NCBI RefSeq assembly: GCF_964275005.1
Contig: NC_092693.1
Coordinates: forward strand, 18,109,706-18,173,705
Direction: 5' to 3'
Source: Diadema setosum
Lineage: Eukaryota; Echinodermata; Echinoidea; Diadematoida; Diadematidae
DNA length: 64,000 nt
Shown: positions 1 to 12,500 of the stretch, one piece after another
Position numbering within the stretch: position 1 is the stretch's first letter
How the letters are laid out: each line of letters starts with the position of its first letter
The notes under the pieces: model-generated
The model's input: only the letters and a program-made list of their open reading frames with translations
Told to the model about the DNA's origin: nothing
Database searches by the model: none
Made by a program: the position numbers and the translations under genes

Positions 1-353
1 ATATTTCACAATACATTAAAAGGGAAACAATGAAGGCATATCTCTCAATGCAGCAGTTTTGACACTCTGTGAGCATACAAGTACTATACAAAGATGTAAG
101 AAATTAAACATTTTTTTTTTTTTTTTTTATGTACATGCTCGTTGGAAACTGATATAGGCCTGCTGTATATGCCATATATTTTTGTGAGTACATGTATAAT
201 CATTATGCAAAGTAGGGCTCGTACAACAATTTCACAACTAGTTAAATATGTTATTGAGAACTGCATTGGAAGTGGAAAGAAGTGTTATATCACTTTTTGA
301 CAGAAAAGTTGGCAACTTCCCATTTCGGAGGCAATACACAATGCACTTGCATT

Positions 354-575
354 ACTGTATAAGTTGTTATTTTAGCACACAGATATTTTTGCAAATGAGG
401 AGGTCACAGACATTTCGCGAAATGTTATTTTCATGAATGGACCCTGAGGCTATCGCAAGTGCACTATTACCCAAGCACATGGTGACATTTTTGCATTGTT
501 AAATTCGCAGTCCAGCTGTGATTTGTGAAATTCGCAAAATAAACAAGCCCTTGCAAAAATAACAGCTTATACAGT
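354..575. mobile_element. 222-bp MITE, copy 1
   Basis: Ends are near-perfect inverted repeats: ACTGTATAAG..GTTATTTT at the left and AAAATAAC..CTTATACAGT at the right. A second copy of the same length class lies at 35041-35263 and shares the internal GAATGAGGAGGTCA and TTAAATTCGC motifs. No coding capacity. Confidence 0.75.
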
Positions 576-914
576 CCGAAAGGCAATAACATGACTAGTG
601 GTTAACTTCTGAATACCAGTTGACTCATGAAATTGCGAAAATAAACACACCATGAAATATAATATGCATACAGTGTAGCAAAAATAGAGGAGTTGAAAGA
701 CAATTTTGATATCAAAATAAGTTGTCACTGCCATTTCTGCTCTTGCTTCTATGTATTTCAGTAAATACATACCTCATATCACAGTTTCTATCAAATAATT
801 GCAAACCATAGCAACTAAACTGACGTCGATAGTTGCAACATTTCTGTTGGATAACCTCAGAAAACTCTAGAGGGTCATACACATTGTCTAAAATGCCCTG
901 GCAAAGAAGGGGTT

Positions 915-1346
915 AAACAAATTTAAACTTCACCCTATCTCACAAATTGCCCAATTACAAAAGCTACAAAATGCCGCTGCACGTATTGTTTCTTTGTCAA
1001 GTAAACGAAGTCATATCACACCTATCCTGAAGAGTCTTCATTGGTTTCGCTCACGCTGGACCAACACTGTGGAATTCACTTCCTCGTGAACTGAAAGACT
1101 CAAGCTCTATAAGATCTTTCAGGAGTAATTTAAAATCCTATTTGTTTAGCAGTGCATTTTGAAGACCAGTGCCTTTTGAAGACAGACTTTCATGCCTTTT
1201 TTTTTTTTTTCTGCTTCTTCATCTTCTTCTATTACGGTGATGTACTTGTATCTTCAGTCTGTTTGCTCTGATGTACAATTGTAAAGCGCCTTAAGCATTT
1301 AATCAAAGTGGAGAACGGCGCTATAGAAATTGTATGTATTATTATT
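915..1346 (+). mobile_element. LINE 3' remnant (CR1/L2-like)
   Basis: From about 954 the plus strand reads LQKLQNAAARIVSLSSKRSH then ITPILKSLHWF. From 1058 it reads GPTLWNSLPRELKDSSSIRS and ends at LKSYLFSSAF before a TGA. These are the two C-terminal reverse-transcriptase signatures of CR1/L2-type LINEs; most of the sequence normally between them is missing. The 3' UTR carries AAAGCGCCTTAAGCA and GGCGCTATAGAAATTGTA and ends in an (ATT)n tract, as is usual for this group. A dead, internally deleted copy. Confidence 0.75.
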
Positions 1347-1978
1347 ATTATCATTATTATTTGCTCCTGTGGACTGATGGGATCATTTTTTCTTCCTTGT
1401 TCTCAGCTGCATTATGGAATGATGAATAAGTTGATTATTTGATCACAAATGTTAATTGCACACACAATACTTTTAAAGAACAATTATTCAATGTGATTTT
1501 CTTCAAAGAAGGCCTGAGACCGCAAGACCAAATTTTGAAAAACTTGTGGATCTTGAGCCTGCTTTGTCTTGAGTTGAATTTGTGAAAAGCTTTGTTACTT
1601 TGTATGGGGTGCATATCTCAAACATAGGGCAAGCGTGCAAAATACACGCTAACAGGTTCTTCAGACAATATATTGAGTTATGGACAGTCAACTGCAGAAC
1701 ATAAGAATAAATATGAATGTCATACACTTTGCAAAGCAGAGATATATGAAGTTGACACAGTATTAACACTTCTCACTCAACAGCAATTGCTTGTGTATCA
1801 CTCCACCTTTCCATATACATAACCAAATATATGAGAAAATTTTTCACTTACTACACATAGTGACAGCTGACTCATGTTGACAAATGTGATTTTCTAAGTT
1901 GTAATATGATATATGAGGACTAACAGACAGCTAAAAGATCTCACAGCAGGAATGTTTGACAGCTGAATTATGTTAAAG

Positions 1979-2060
1979 AAATCTATATATAAATATATAT
2001 ATAAATATATATATATTTTTTTTAATTTTTTTTTAATTTTTTTAATTTTTTAGTTGCAAT
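1979..2060. repeat. AT-rich simple sequence
   Basis: ATATATAAATATATA units followed by T-tracts broken by AA. No other content seen. Confidence 0.8.
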
Positions 2061-2074
2061 ATGAACTGGAGTAG

Positions 2075-2545
2075 CACTCTGAGAGCGCAGACCTCCACCA
2101 AGCAGCTACTTTCCACCAATGATCTTGTTCTTCCATAGAGATCAGTGATTTCCACCCATATGTGTGCATGCTGAAAATCACCTGATTTCCCAATTAGAAG
2201 CCTTTTGATACGTCATAAACCCTCAGCTGTGCGGCATGTCTCGCCCTAGTAGAAACTAGAGCACACACTTTAGTGCGCTATAAAAACCTCAAAAATGCGC
2301 AGCTTGAACTCCCAAGTTCATTGACCCAAACTGCTAAAATATCGAAAATCCTTCATAAAATCCATAAAAATTTTCTGATCACTACCAAAATTTAATAATC
2401 TGTTCCTTGTGTCATTTTCAACCTTTCCTGCAAGTTTAATCTAAATCTGTTCACAACATTTTGAGTTATTTTGCACATGGACAAGCAAACAAACAAACAA
2501 ACAAACGGTAGTGAAAACATAACCTCCTCCCTTGGCGGAGGTAAA
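2075..2545 (-). mobile_element. hairpin-ended repeat, family 2, copy 1
   Basis: Read on the minus strand it begins TACCTCCGCCAAGGGAGGAG, then TATGTTTTCAC and (TTTG)n, and ends TTGGTGGAGGTCTGCGCTCT plus CAGAGTGC. The ends contain a subterminal inverted repeat (CCTCCGCCAAG against CTTGGTGGAGG), and a small hairpin lies close to the 3' end. An inverted copy is at 38743-39207. The layout resembles non-autonomous Helitrons of the Helentron type (inference). Confidence 0.6.
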
Positions 2546-3264
2546 TATCAGCACGAGCAGACAACTACATGATCCCCCACTAGAGATGTGTAGAACAAAA
2601 GACAATAACATAGTCATTGGCAGAAATCAGCCAAATAAGAATGAATGGCTTATTACCTACCACAAAGTCTGGCTCAAATGAACCATTATAAAACATACCA
2701 TGTAATTCATGAAAGCACTCAACACCTACACTGTAGATAATTACACTACTGAACACCAAATCATAAGGCATTTCACCGAGGAAGTGTAGAGTTGACTGAG
2801 AGAGAAAAAAATAAAGGGGGGGGGGGGTCCTCCAGTGTCAGAATTTAAGGCTCTTGCAGTGCTACTGCATTACTGCAATTTAAGGTCTGAATTGGCAATT
2901 CACCAGTGGTGGTATACAGCATGGTTATGCCATGTAAAGAGTACACTTTGATTCATGACACAGGCTTTGATCACATTGCACCATCCATGTGAAGCTATAC
3001 TTCATATACAAGACGGCAGAGTCAAACCAGGTCATAAGCATATTTGACACTCAAAATGATGTCTGAGCTAGAATACATAACCTAGATGAAAGACGATTTT
3101 TCATTAAAATCAAGAATCAATCATTTTGCTGAGTTCTAAAAGGTACACAAACAATCCCCCCCCCCCCAAAAAAAAAAAAAAAAAAAAACCCACTTAAATA
3201 TCATATGAAATATCATATAGTAATCTCTTCAGATTAAGTGCTGTGACTGGCCACAGTGGAAGCC

Positions 3265-3567
3265 TTACACTGTCAAAATTTTCTTGCCACATATCTTTTC
3301 ACCCCGCGGCCCCTGCTTCGATGACCCCGATGACACGGGCAAAAAGAATGGGGGCACGGGGAGTTTGGTCATGCTGTCATAGAGGGGGCACTTCTTGAAC
3401 TGGCAGGGGAGGTCCCGCCAGATGTACCGCACGGCGACACCTTGTCCGAACAAACAGGGGTCCTTGATGTTGATGGTGGAGTTCTGGAATGAGCTGGTGA
3501 TGTTGGAAGGAGTCCAGGACATATTCCCCTGAATGGGACAATCTGTTACAGTCTGTGCACAGCAAAC
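3265..3567 (-). CDS. SIAE: SIAE-A exon 10 (terminal)
   Basis: Acceptor CCTAG. Encodes VCCAQTVTDCPIQGNMSWTP, then YIWRDLPCQFKKCPLYDSMT and a tail rich in Ser, Gly and Lys ending KKILTV before TAA. The tail after PVPPFF is about 25 residues and is absent from the sister copy. No AATAAA was found close downstream. Confidence 0.9.
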   Translation of the reverse strand, partial: VCCAQTVTDCPIQGNMSWTPSNITSSFQNSTINIKDPCLFGQGVAVRYIWRDLPCQFKKCPLYDSMTKLPVPPFFLPVSSGSSKQGPRGEKICGKKILTV

Positions 3568-6500
3568 CTAGGAATGAAGACACATATTGAACCTTTGAAT
3601 AATTGATTACATCTTTGGAATGTACTACCATTTGATAGAAAAAAGGTCATGAAAACAAAATGTCATATTTTGGGGGGTGTAGGACCTACTGTTGACATGA
3701 GCCATGTCAAACCCATCACATACTTGTTTCTATTAATAATGATAATAATATGAATTTATATTGTGCTAAATCAACTTTGTAGAGTGCTCAAAGTGCATAC
3801 ATCCTATTATTACACTGGTTTCCGGATACATTATTTCCTGCCAGCACTGAGTGTTCACTCTCCACTCCCTGGGGAGCAAATCTCTTCAAATTTGTTCCCC
3901 AGTACTTGCCTATCAAAGGTAAGTGCAGGGGACTCTCACTATAAAGAAGTCCTCGGGACCAGCAGTTTTCTTTCATTTTATTGAAATTTTGCCATAGCTG
4001 AGCAGTCATGCAAACAAAGATATATTGATGATAATTTTTTTTGGACCTGAATTTTTACTTTGTTGTAACAAGAATTCTATTATAACCCTGTTTGTCATAA
4101 CAGGAGTGCACTGTACTTTGGAATAATATCACATGTGTCTTGTGAATTATTGTCATGACAACCTCATGATGTGCAAATGCTTCCACATGTGTACACATGA
4201 ATGTGTACTTTGGCAGCATGGCAAGTCATGAAAAGACTTCACTTCATAATAAACATTTCCCTGTTTCCAAACAATATCATTAGGCCATTTCTAATCAATC
4301 ATTCTACATGATGAATATCACAAGGAATATAAAAATGTCATGGATACACTTTGAAAATCAAATTCAACTTCATCTAGTCCCAATCATCTCATGGCATGCA
4401 GATTCTAAAAAAGATGACAGTACTAATAGATAAATAAATAAACAACTAGAAATGTCGCTATGGCGACTGGTATGCCTCAGCCATAATGTATGATTCTCCT
4501 ATAGGTCTATATAGTATGTCTTGATAACGTGTGATGACAGTTTCATCTAATTGGCAAAATATTAAAATGGCATGTTATAGTGTGTTGAGTGTTCACTTTC
4601 CCTGAACTAGATTTAATTAGATGAATGGCTACATTTTCTATGACAGCATATATTTGGGGATTTGAAGACTTTTACTCGACTTTTAACCCTTTTATAAGTC
4701 TATGCATTGGGCAATTTCAGGGTATAGAGAAAAAATGTAAACTAGACTTGGAATTTGTCAAGACTGACAAATTAGGTGATCCGATTTGTTTTAATCGATG
4801 ATTCGAGTCCTGATCGCAATAGGCATGACCATATAGGTTTCATCTGTGTTTAGAGACATTGGCCGTGTGATGTTTGGATTCTTATTTAGAAAAGAGAGTC
4901 AGGTCTGCCATCTTTGGTATCAAATTCGGTATACACTATAACGAAGATACAGAATGAAGTATATTTGACCATTGACCCAACTTTGCACAGCCAAGATGGC
5001 ATCTGAGCAAAAAGTGGTTATTTTGTGAAATGGTTCTTGTAACATGGTCTTTGCGTGTGGAAAATATGGGAAAGATAGGACATGTATTCACCAAGATACA
5101 GGTTGAAACATTTATGACCTTTGACCCTAATTTACATACCCAAGATGGTGTCTGATCAAGTAGTTGTTATTTTATGAAATAATGTACGTGACATGAACTA
5201 AACATGTGCAAAATATGGGCGTGATAGGGGCTGGTTTTCTTGACTTATTGCAAAGAAAGTTGCAGAAAGAAAGAAATATCTCAATACATCGAAGATAAGT
5301 ATAATTTCAACCAATTTTTTTGACGTGATATCGGCGCCGTATGAAAAAATGGAGGGTATAGTGACGATAGCCCAAAGTCTGAGCTACAACATATTACAAT
5401 CTGGGAGAAATTTACAGAAGAGTAAGTGAGCTAGTGTTCGATAAAGACCGTCATGTCAATTTTCATTTCCAGAAAAATTCCCTCCCATAGAGATAACACG
5501 TAAACTGGTTAAATTTGACAAGGTTACATTATATCTATTTTCACGAGGTGAAGACATCATCCGATTAAAACTTTGATGAACAAAACTTAAAGAGTATTAC
5601 ATTGGCTACAACATACTAAAATCTGGAAGAAATTTACCGAAGGGTAATTGAGCTAGTCGTCGATAAAGACAATCATGTCAATTTTCACATCTAGACAAAT
5701 TCCCTCCCATAGAGATAACACGTCATAATGAAGATAAAGAAAGAAGTACATATGACCTTTGACCCTACTTTGCACAGACAAGATGGCATCTGAGCAAAAA
5801 GTGGTTATTTTGTGAAATGATTCTTGTAACATGGTCTTTACGTGTGCAAAATATGGGAAAGATAAGACATGTATTCACCAAGATACAGGATGAAACATTT
5901 TTGACCTTTGACCCTAATTTACATACCCAAGATGGTGCCCGATCAAGTAGTTGTTATTTTATGAAATAATGTATGTGACATAAACTAAATATGTGCAATA
6001 TATTGGGCTGATAGAGCTTGTTTTTCTTGAGTTATTGCAAAGAAAGTTGCAGAAAGAAAGGAATATGAAAATACATGGAAGATAAGCTTTAATTTCAACC
6101 AAGTTTTTGGGCATGATGCCGACTCCGTATGAAAAAACAAAGGGCACACTAACGATAGCCCAAAGTCTCAGCTACAACATACTAAAATATGGGAGAAATT
6201 CACCGAAGCATAAGTGAGCTAGTGCTCGATAAAGATAGTCATGTCAGTTTTCATTTCCAGAAAAACTGCACTCCCATAGAGATAACACGTAAACTGGTCA
6301 AATTTAACAATGTTACTTTTAATCCCTTTTTACGAGGTGATGCCGTCATCCAATCAAATTGTTGTTATTATATATCTGAAAGACCATTTAATAAGCTACA
6401 ACATATTGAAATTTGGACGAAAATCAACTAAAAAATAAGTGAGATATGCTTAAATGAATTTGAAATTTGATGACGTCATTTTGAAAATTTACTTTTTTTA

Positions 6501-9500
6501 CTTTATTAAGAAATTTGATATATTTTAATCATTTTTCCAGCATTGCCAACCCATGAAATGACATGTACAACTCATCAGCTTTCAGAATATGTAAAAAAAA
6601 TGGGGGGTCACCGTCCATCCTGACGAGTAAAATCGGATTTAAAATTGGCAGTTTTTTTGCATTGTTGCACTGTATATCGCCATTGACGCGCGCGCGGAAT
6701 TTCAACTTTGACGGACCCGTATGATGTCATTTTGAGTGGGATTGACTTGAAACTTGGTAGAAATATTCCTTGACATTTCAGACATCCGATCAAAGTGAAA
6801 AAACGGGAAATTTTCATTGCATATGAGCTGTGCGTGCGTATATGTGCGCGCGCGTACGCGTCCGTCCGATTTTTTCAATTTTTCAAAAAATGCTCCAAAT
6901 GGTCTGAAACGTGTGCAAAAAAATTTTGAGCTCGATTTGAGCATACAAATATTTCAACGCGCGCGTACGCGCACGTTTTAAGGGAAAATATGAATTCTGA
7001 AAATATGAGTAGAATGCGCATAATTTGAAATATATGTGACGTAAATTTCATCGAAAAATTCCATTCCATTAATGACATATGATTGAGAATGTGTTTTTAT
7101 ATAATGACGTCATAGTGACGTCACGGTCGACTGATAACTTTGATTTTAGTTCGATTGCCGTCTTTGGGACATGATACATATATGGTATGATTTTGACATT
7201 GATAGGAAGAGGACTTTTTGAGCTAATCCATACACAACTTTTGAGGAGAAAGAAGAAAAAGAAGAAGAACAAAGAATCAGTACAGATACAGAAGGTGATC
7301 CCAGAGGATACTCGGATCACCTAATTCTGTATTAAATAGAAAATTTTTAAAATTTTGACGTGGCCTTTGACCCTATGACCTTAAAATTTCCAAGAGAATA
7401 ACTGTCAGGCAGAACATGCATAGATATCAGTTTCATGATGATATTGTACCTTCAGCCACTTCCGAGATACATGTATGGAGGAAGAAGTAAAATTTAGCAC
7501 TTTCATTTGACCTTTGACCTTCTTGACCAAAAACTTCCCAGAGAATCTCTAGTGGGTAATACATATGTATACACCAAGTTTCAAGAAAAAATCTTGCAAG
7601 CATTGCATAAATATGATGGAAAAAGTGAAATTTAATGAGTCGATCTTGACCTTTGAGCCCTGATCTTTGACCTCATGACCAAAAAATTCCCAAGATAATC
7701 ACTGCCAGTCAGTACATGCATATGTACTATGGTCCATGAAGATACCTGGAACCATTTCTGAGGTATGGAGAAAAAAAATGAAATTTTAACATTTTCATTT
7801 GACCTTTGACCTTTGACCTCATGACCCGAAATTCTCACAAGGGAATCTTAATTGGGTAATACATGTATGTAGTAAGTTTCAAGAAAATACCTTCAGGCAT
7901 TGCATAGATTTGGGGGAAACAGTGAAATTTTGAGCACTTGACCTTGACCTTTGACCTTGAGCATCTGGACCCAAAGGTTGATAGGCACTACTTCACCCCC
8001 TCATACATATACCTGCCAAGTTTCATTAGCACCTCTAACTGTTTTTTAGTTATGCTGTCCACAAAACTGATTACAGACGGATGGACAGACAGAAGGATGG
8101 AAGGACGGACAACCCGAAAACATAATGCCTCAGGCGACACTTCGTGGCGGAGGTATAAGAAAGAACTACTTCACTCATGCTTCAGAATTCTTACATCAAA
8201 TCCTTCATTGTTGATCAAGTCCAGCTGGACCTTTCCTGAGTTAAACTGGATCTGGATCTGGTTGGTCATCCCGACAACGGAGCTGGGGAAGGGGCCCTGG
8301 AAAGTGACGTAGGACTCATCGTAGGCCACAGCACGAGCACCCAGCAGGAGCCGGGCTGAAACATCCTGCTTGTCTCGTGGATGAACTCTGTGAGAGAGGG
8401 AGACATAACAGGAAATAATGGCTTGATACCAGACCAGTCAAAAGTCTGCACAGTAGGAAAGAGCAAGAAGCTAATTTCTTCCTCCTCCTCAACATCTCTG
8501 ATCTAATTGCAATAAATTTCCATCATGTATTTAATCAATATCAAAGAAAACACATCAGCACATCCCCTATTGAAACAAAAGGGCAGAGTTAAGCTTCTTC
8601 ATTCATATGGGTATTGAAAAGCTGGAGAAAAATAAGATTTCAGCATATGTATACCACGAACTATTGCAGTGGCTGGGCTTACCAATATGCTGTAAGCTCC
8701 AGAGTGTGGTACCAACAAACTAGCAAGGATTGCTCTTATTATCATTATTATCAGTACAATCTGAAGTAATAGAATATATACAAGCACCAGCAACTGGACT
8801 GGTAACTGACGCAAGAGACAGCTTTAAGTAAAAACAAATGAAACTTTGGCGTACGGTCCGTAGGGAGATTTGACATCGGGCAGATCAACGGCAACAGTCA
8901 TGAAAACACCGGGCATCATGGGGTTGGGCACGTAGCCGTAGTCTGCTGTCTGGTGCCAACGCAGGGACGTGAAGTTGGCGTTGCCTGGTTCTGGGTGCTC
9001 GGAATTGCACAGCTGTAAGATGGATGACAAATGTGACAACATCACAGGCACTGCCCTGATTGATGCCCATTACGGATTGGTCTGATGGCTAGAATTAGTG
9101 TCAGGATACTCCTCATCACAAAAATCATCCCTTTTAGAGACTGACCACAATGTCACATGACTAAAAAATGAATGCCTGGATGATTTTGGTAAATAAAGCA
9201 AGATTATCACATTCTTGACCCAGGAACAAAAACAATGTATACTAAAACAAGGCAAGTTAGAGTAGTGAAAATAGCCTCAGTTCTTTTTTTTTTCCATTCT
9301 GATGAATCAGAAATAAAGAGGAGAAGTAGAGTCGTCTTACTCCGTTAATATAATTTTATTCCTTCAGAATCAGTGTACTTTACATTGACAGGCAGAAGTG
9401 CAAGTATATATGCCGTAATTTTAAGATTTTGCACAGCCACATCATATTCAAATTCTTGGCATATTTTGTCAATAAAGCCTCAAAACTTCAAACACATTTC

Positions 9501-12500
9501 AATGTCTCATTCCCTAGATAAAATCCTGAGAGTGCTTGTGCAAGTTCTTCATTAACATTTCTTTATTTCTTTATCATAATTAATGAAATATACTCCCACA
9601 GTATGAGAGCAGGCTATTGGACGGAAGATAAAAGCTGGCCATACCTGGACAAATCCAAACGGAAACTGGTCACTCATGTGCTGACCAGTGCCGATGTACC
9701 ACTGCTCACGCCAGTCATTGATCATGGCCGGAAAGAGACAGTTGTAAGTCGATGGGTCAGCAACAGCATTATCTTCACCTGGACATGAAGCGAAACAAGC
9801 AGTTACAGTTGTATACATCCTACAATGTACGTGTACATCCAAAGATAACTTACAATTTAACCCGTTCCTTCTGCAATTCTGAAAATACCTTTAATGTCCC
9901 CAAACGAGATTCTTTTTGCCCTCGACAGAGAATGGACAGGTTGGTAATCCTCCTGTGCGAAAGCAGTCAAGCAATGCATGTATCCCAACCCCACGGTCAA
10001 CTACATGTGCCTTTGAACAATGGAAATATTGATTGGGTGCGATGTATGAATACAGCATTCGTTAGTGGGCTCACAGACTCTTTTGTTCTACACAAAACCA
10101 GGCACCTGAATGTGATGACTGGGGTTCAGCGAACGCAGAAATCTACTGACCTCAGCTTTGATCGCTTATGTACATGTTCATACGAGTTTTGTAGCAGACC
10201 AAGGGAAAACTAAATCAGAAAAAGGTAAAAAGTGCTGATAGAATAAACTCTAATCTTTTAATCAAACCCATTTTGGGGGACATCATAACACAAAGAGACA
10301 TGAATCTAGGCCACAAAAGCAGGCACTATTGTCTTTATCTTGGGAAAATGGTATACAGGGTTCCCATGTATCAGTTGCTCCCACGGGAACCTGGCATACC
10401 AGGTTCCCGTAAGGAACGGGTTAATTGTCTTAATGACTGCAAAAATATCAAACATCTCTTCTGTTACTACTTTCCTGTTCCTTTCAGGTTTCCTGTCTTT
10501 ATCAATAATTTTTCTTTAAATTGAGGATTGGAGCCCATTGACTGCATTCAAGCTCAAGAGAGTATCACAAGTTCACCTTCCATGCATTCTGGCAAATTAT
10601 TACATGAGGACATAGCAAACCTGGGGGTGGGGGCAGCTTTGAGGGCCTATCGGGGAGAGGGGATGGTGTTCATTTGTATATACATTATATTCTATCATAC
10701 AGGTAAAAACTAGCTGCAAAGTAGGCCTAGACTGTAAATTTGTCACACTACTGAAAATGCCTCCTAAGTTTGGTGACAAATTTAGACATGTGTTTTCAGG
10801 AAGAAAAAGAAAATGTGAAAATCAGGCTCCATTCCCCCCTTCCCCCCCCCCCCCCCCCCACCTCAGGAACTGCAATGAACAAACTCAAAACTGCAGTCAT
10901 CAATCTACTTAGTCATAGCACTACTTTAGCTTATCACTTCTGGTTCTAAAGAAGCTTTGTAAAGATTCCATCATTTTGGGGCTCTGTTCCCCCCCCCCCC
11001 CCCCACATATGCATGCAGCCCTGTGCCCCTGGGGGCCCCATAATGGGAAATTATGCCCATTTATACAAGTATATATTTTCTACACTCAAGCGATAACACC
11101 TGTCAAGTTTGGTAAAAATTTGAAAGTGCCTGTTCAAGAAGATGAAAATGTGAAAAACGGGACCAAACTTGAATCTTCAACATCCCCCTACCCTACGGAA
11201 CTGCCATGAACAAACTCGAAACTACAGTCACCAATGTACTTAATCACAGCAATAACATAGATTATCACTTGAGGTTTCAGAAGAAAAGATTGGTAAAGAT
11301 TCCTCAGTTTGGGGTTTTTTTTTTTGTCTGTCTCCCCCTCTCCCCAAGCCCAACCCCGGGACACTGACATGGTTCTTGCTACCTGCCAAGTTTGGTGAAA
11401 ATCTTTCATGGGTTTTTTGCCCCCTCCCCCCAAGCAGCTGGAAACTATAGTTATGAATGAACTTAGATGAACTAAAAATTGAACATTTGTATTAATGTGC
11501 ACTCCTATTGTGAAGTCCATCACCTTTTTCTCCAGTGTAGATGATTTTCTAACATCATCTCATCTTTTGCCTGGCATCTTCTCTCTTGTTGCTATGGAAA
11601 CAGCATGATTGCACTGACCTTGATACCAGATGGCTCCCTTGATACTCATGTTGAGGAGAGGGTGGATCATGGCATTCCACAGGATGTAGTGTGCTTTTGG
11701 TCCATCAGAGAGAGATGGCTTACCATTGACCCTCTCCTCAAATTTTGTTTCATTCAGCCTCAATGGATGAGAAGACCTTTATGCATATAAGGACAGAACA
11801 AGAGAAAGAATGAAAAAAGTTACATTGATCCTTTCCTTTCCTATGTACCCTTTCTGTGCCAGAGACTTTGGACAGTGTGCACATTGCAGTGGCAGTGGCA
11901 GATTGAGGGGAGGGGAGGGGCACTGGCTGTGTGCCCCCCTTAATTTATTTTCTTTTTTCTAAATAAAAGAAAATAAAATGAAGGGGGGGGGGGGGGCACA
12001 CCGGGCCCGCACATTCCCCCCCCCCCCCATCTATAATTTTGCTCTTTAAAAAAAAAAAAAATACAAGTATGCACCAGATAATTGCGCTTAAGCCTTTTTC
12101 TTTTAACTTAATTTGTTTTCTTTTTTTGAAATAAAAGAAAAAAAACAAAGGCTGGCGCACCGGGCCAGCACATTCCCCTGTATAATTTTGTTCTTTTTAA
12201 AAAACAAGGCAAGTGCCAAAATGTGTCTCGCCCATTCGCGTAGAAGAAATGAATGTTTTTCTAACTCCCAGTAGTTAATTGACCTCGCCTATGACCTTTG
12301 ACCTTGTGGTGACCTTCAACTTTCAAAGGGACATTCACCAGCCAAGTTTGGTCACAAACGGACATATGGATCAAAAGTTATGAGCCATAATCGAAACGTG
12401 CCGTAAAAACTTAACATTGGGCCCTAAAAGTTTGTTGACCCCGTCTGTGAGCTTTGACCTTGTGGTCACCTTGAACTCCCCAAGGGACATCTACCATGTA

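Larger units (their letters stand above)
1..3264. other. region downstream of SIAE-A without a recognised gene
   Basis: No coding exon is recognised. It holds a divergent MITE-like stretch near 160-240, a 222-bp MITE (354-575), a LINE remnant (about 915-1346), AT-rich simple sequence (1979-2060), a hairpin-ended repeat (2075-2545) and homopolymer runs. The 3' UTR of SIAE-A must occupy the right end. Confidence 0.6.

Noticed and set aside
6835-6975. Possible CpG island or promoter in intron 9 of SIAE-A
   Set aside because: The GC-rich tracts are internal parts of a transposon that recur identically in the other copy.
9752-10213. Plus-strand open frame of 153 codons
   Set aside because: It starts antisense to SIAE-A exon 7 and runs into the TTAA-bounded element 9857-10424; no family resemblance and no splice logic.
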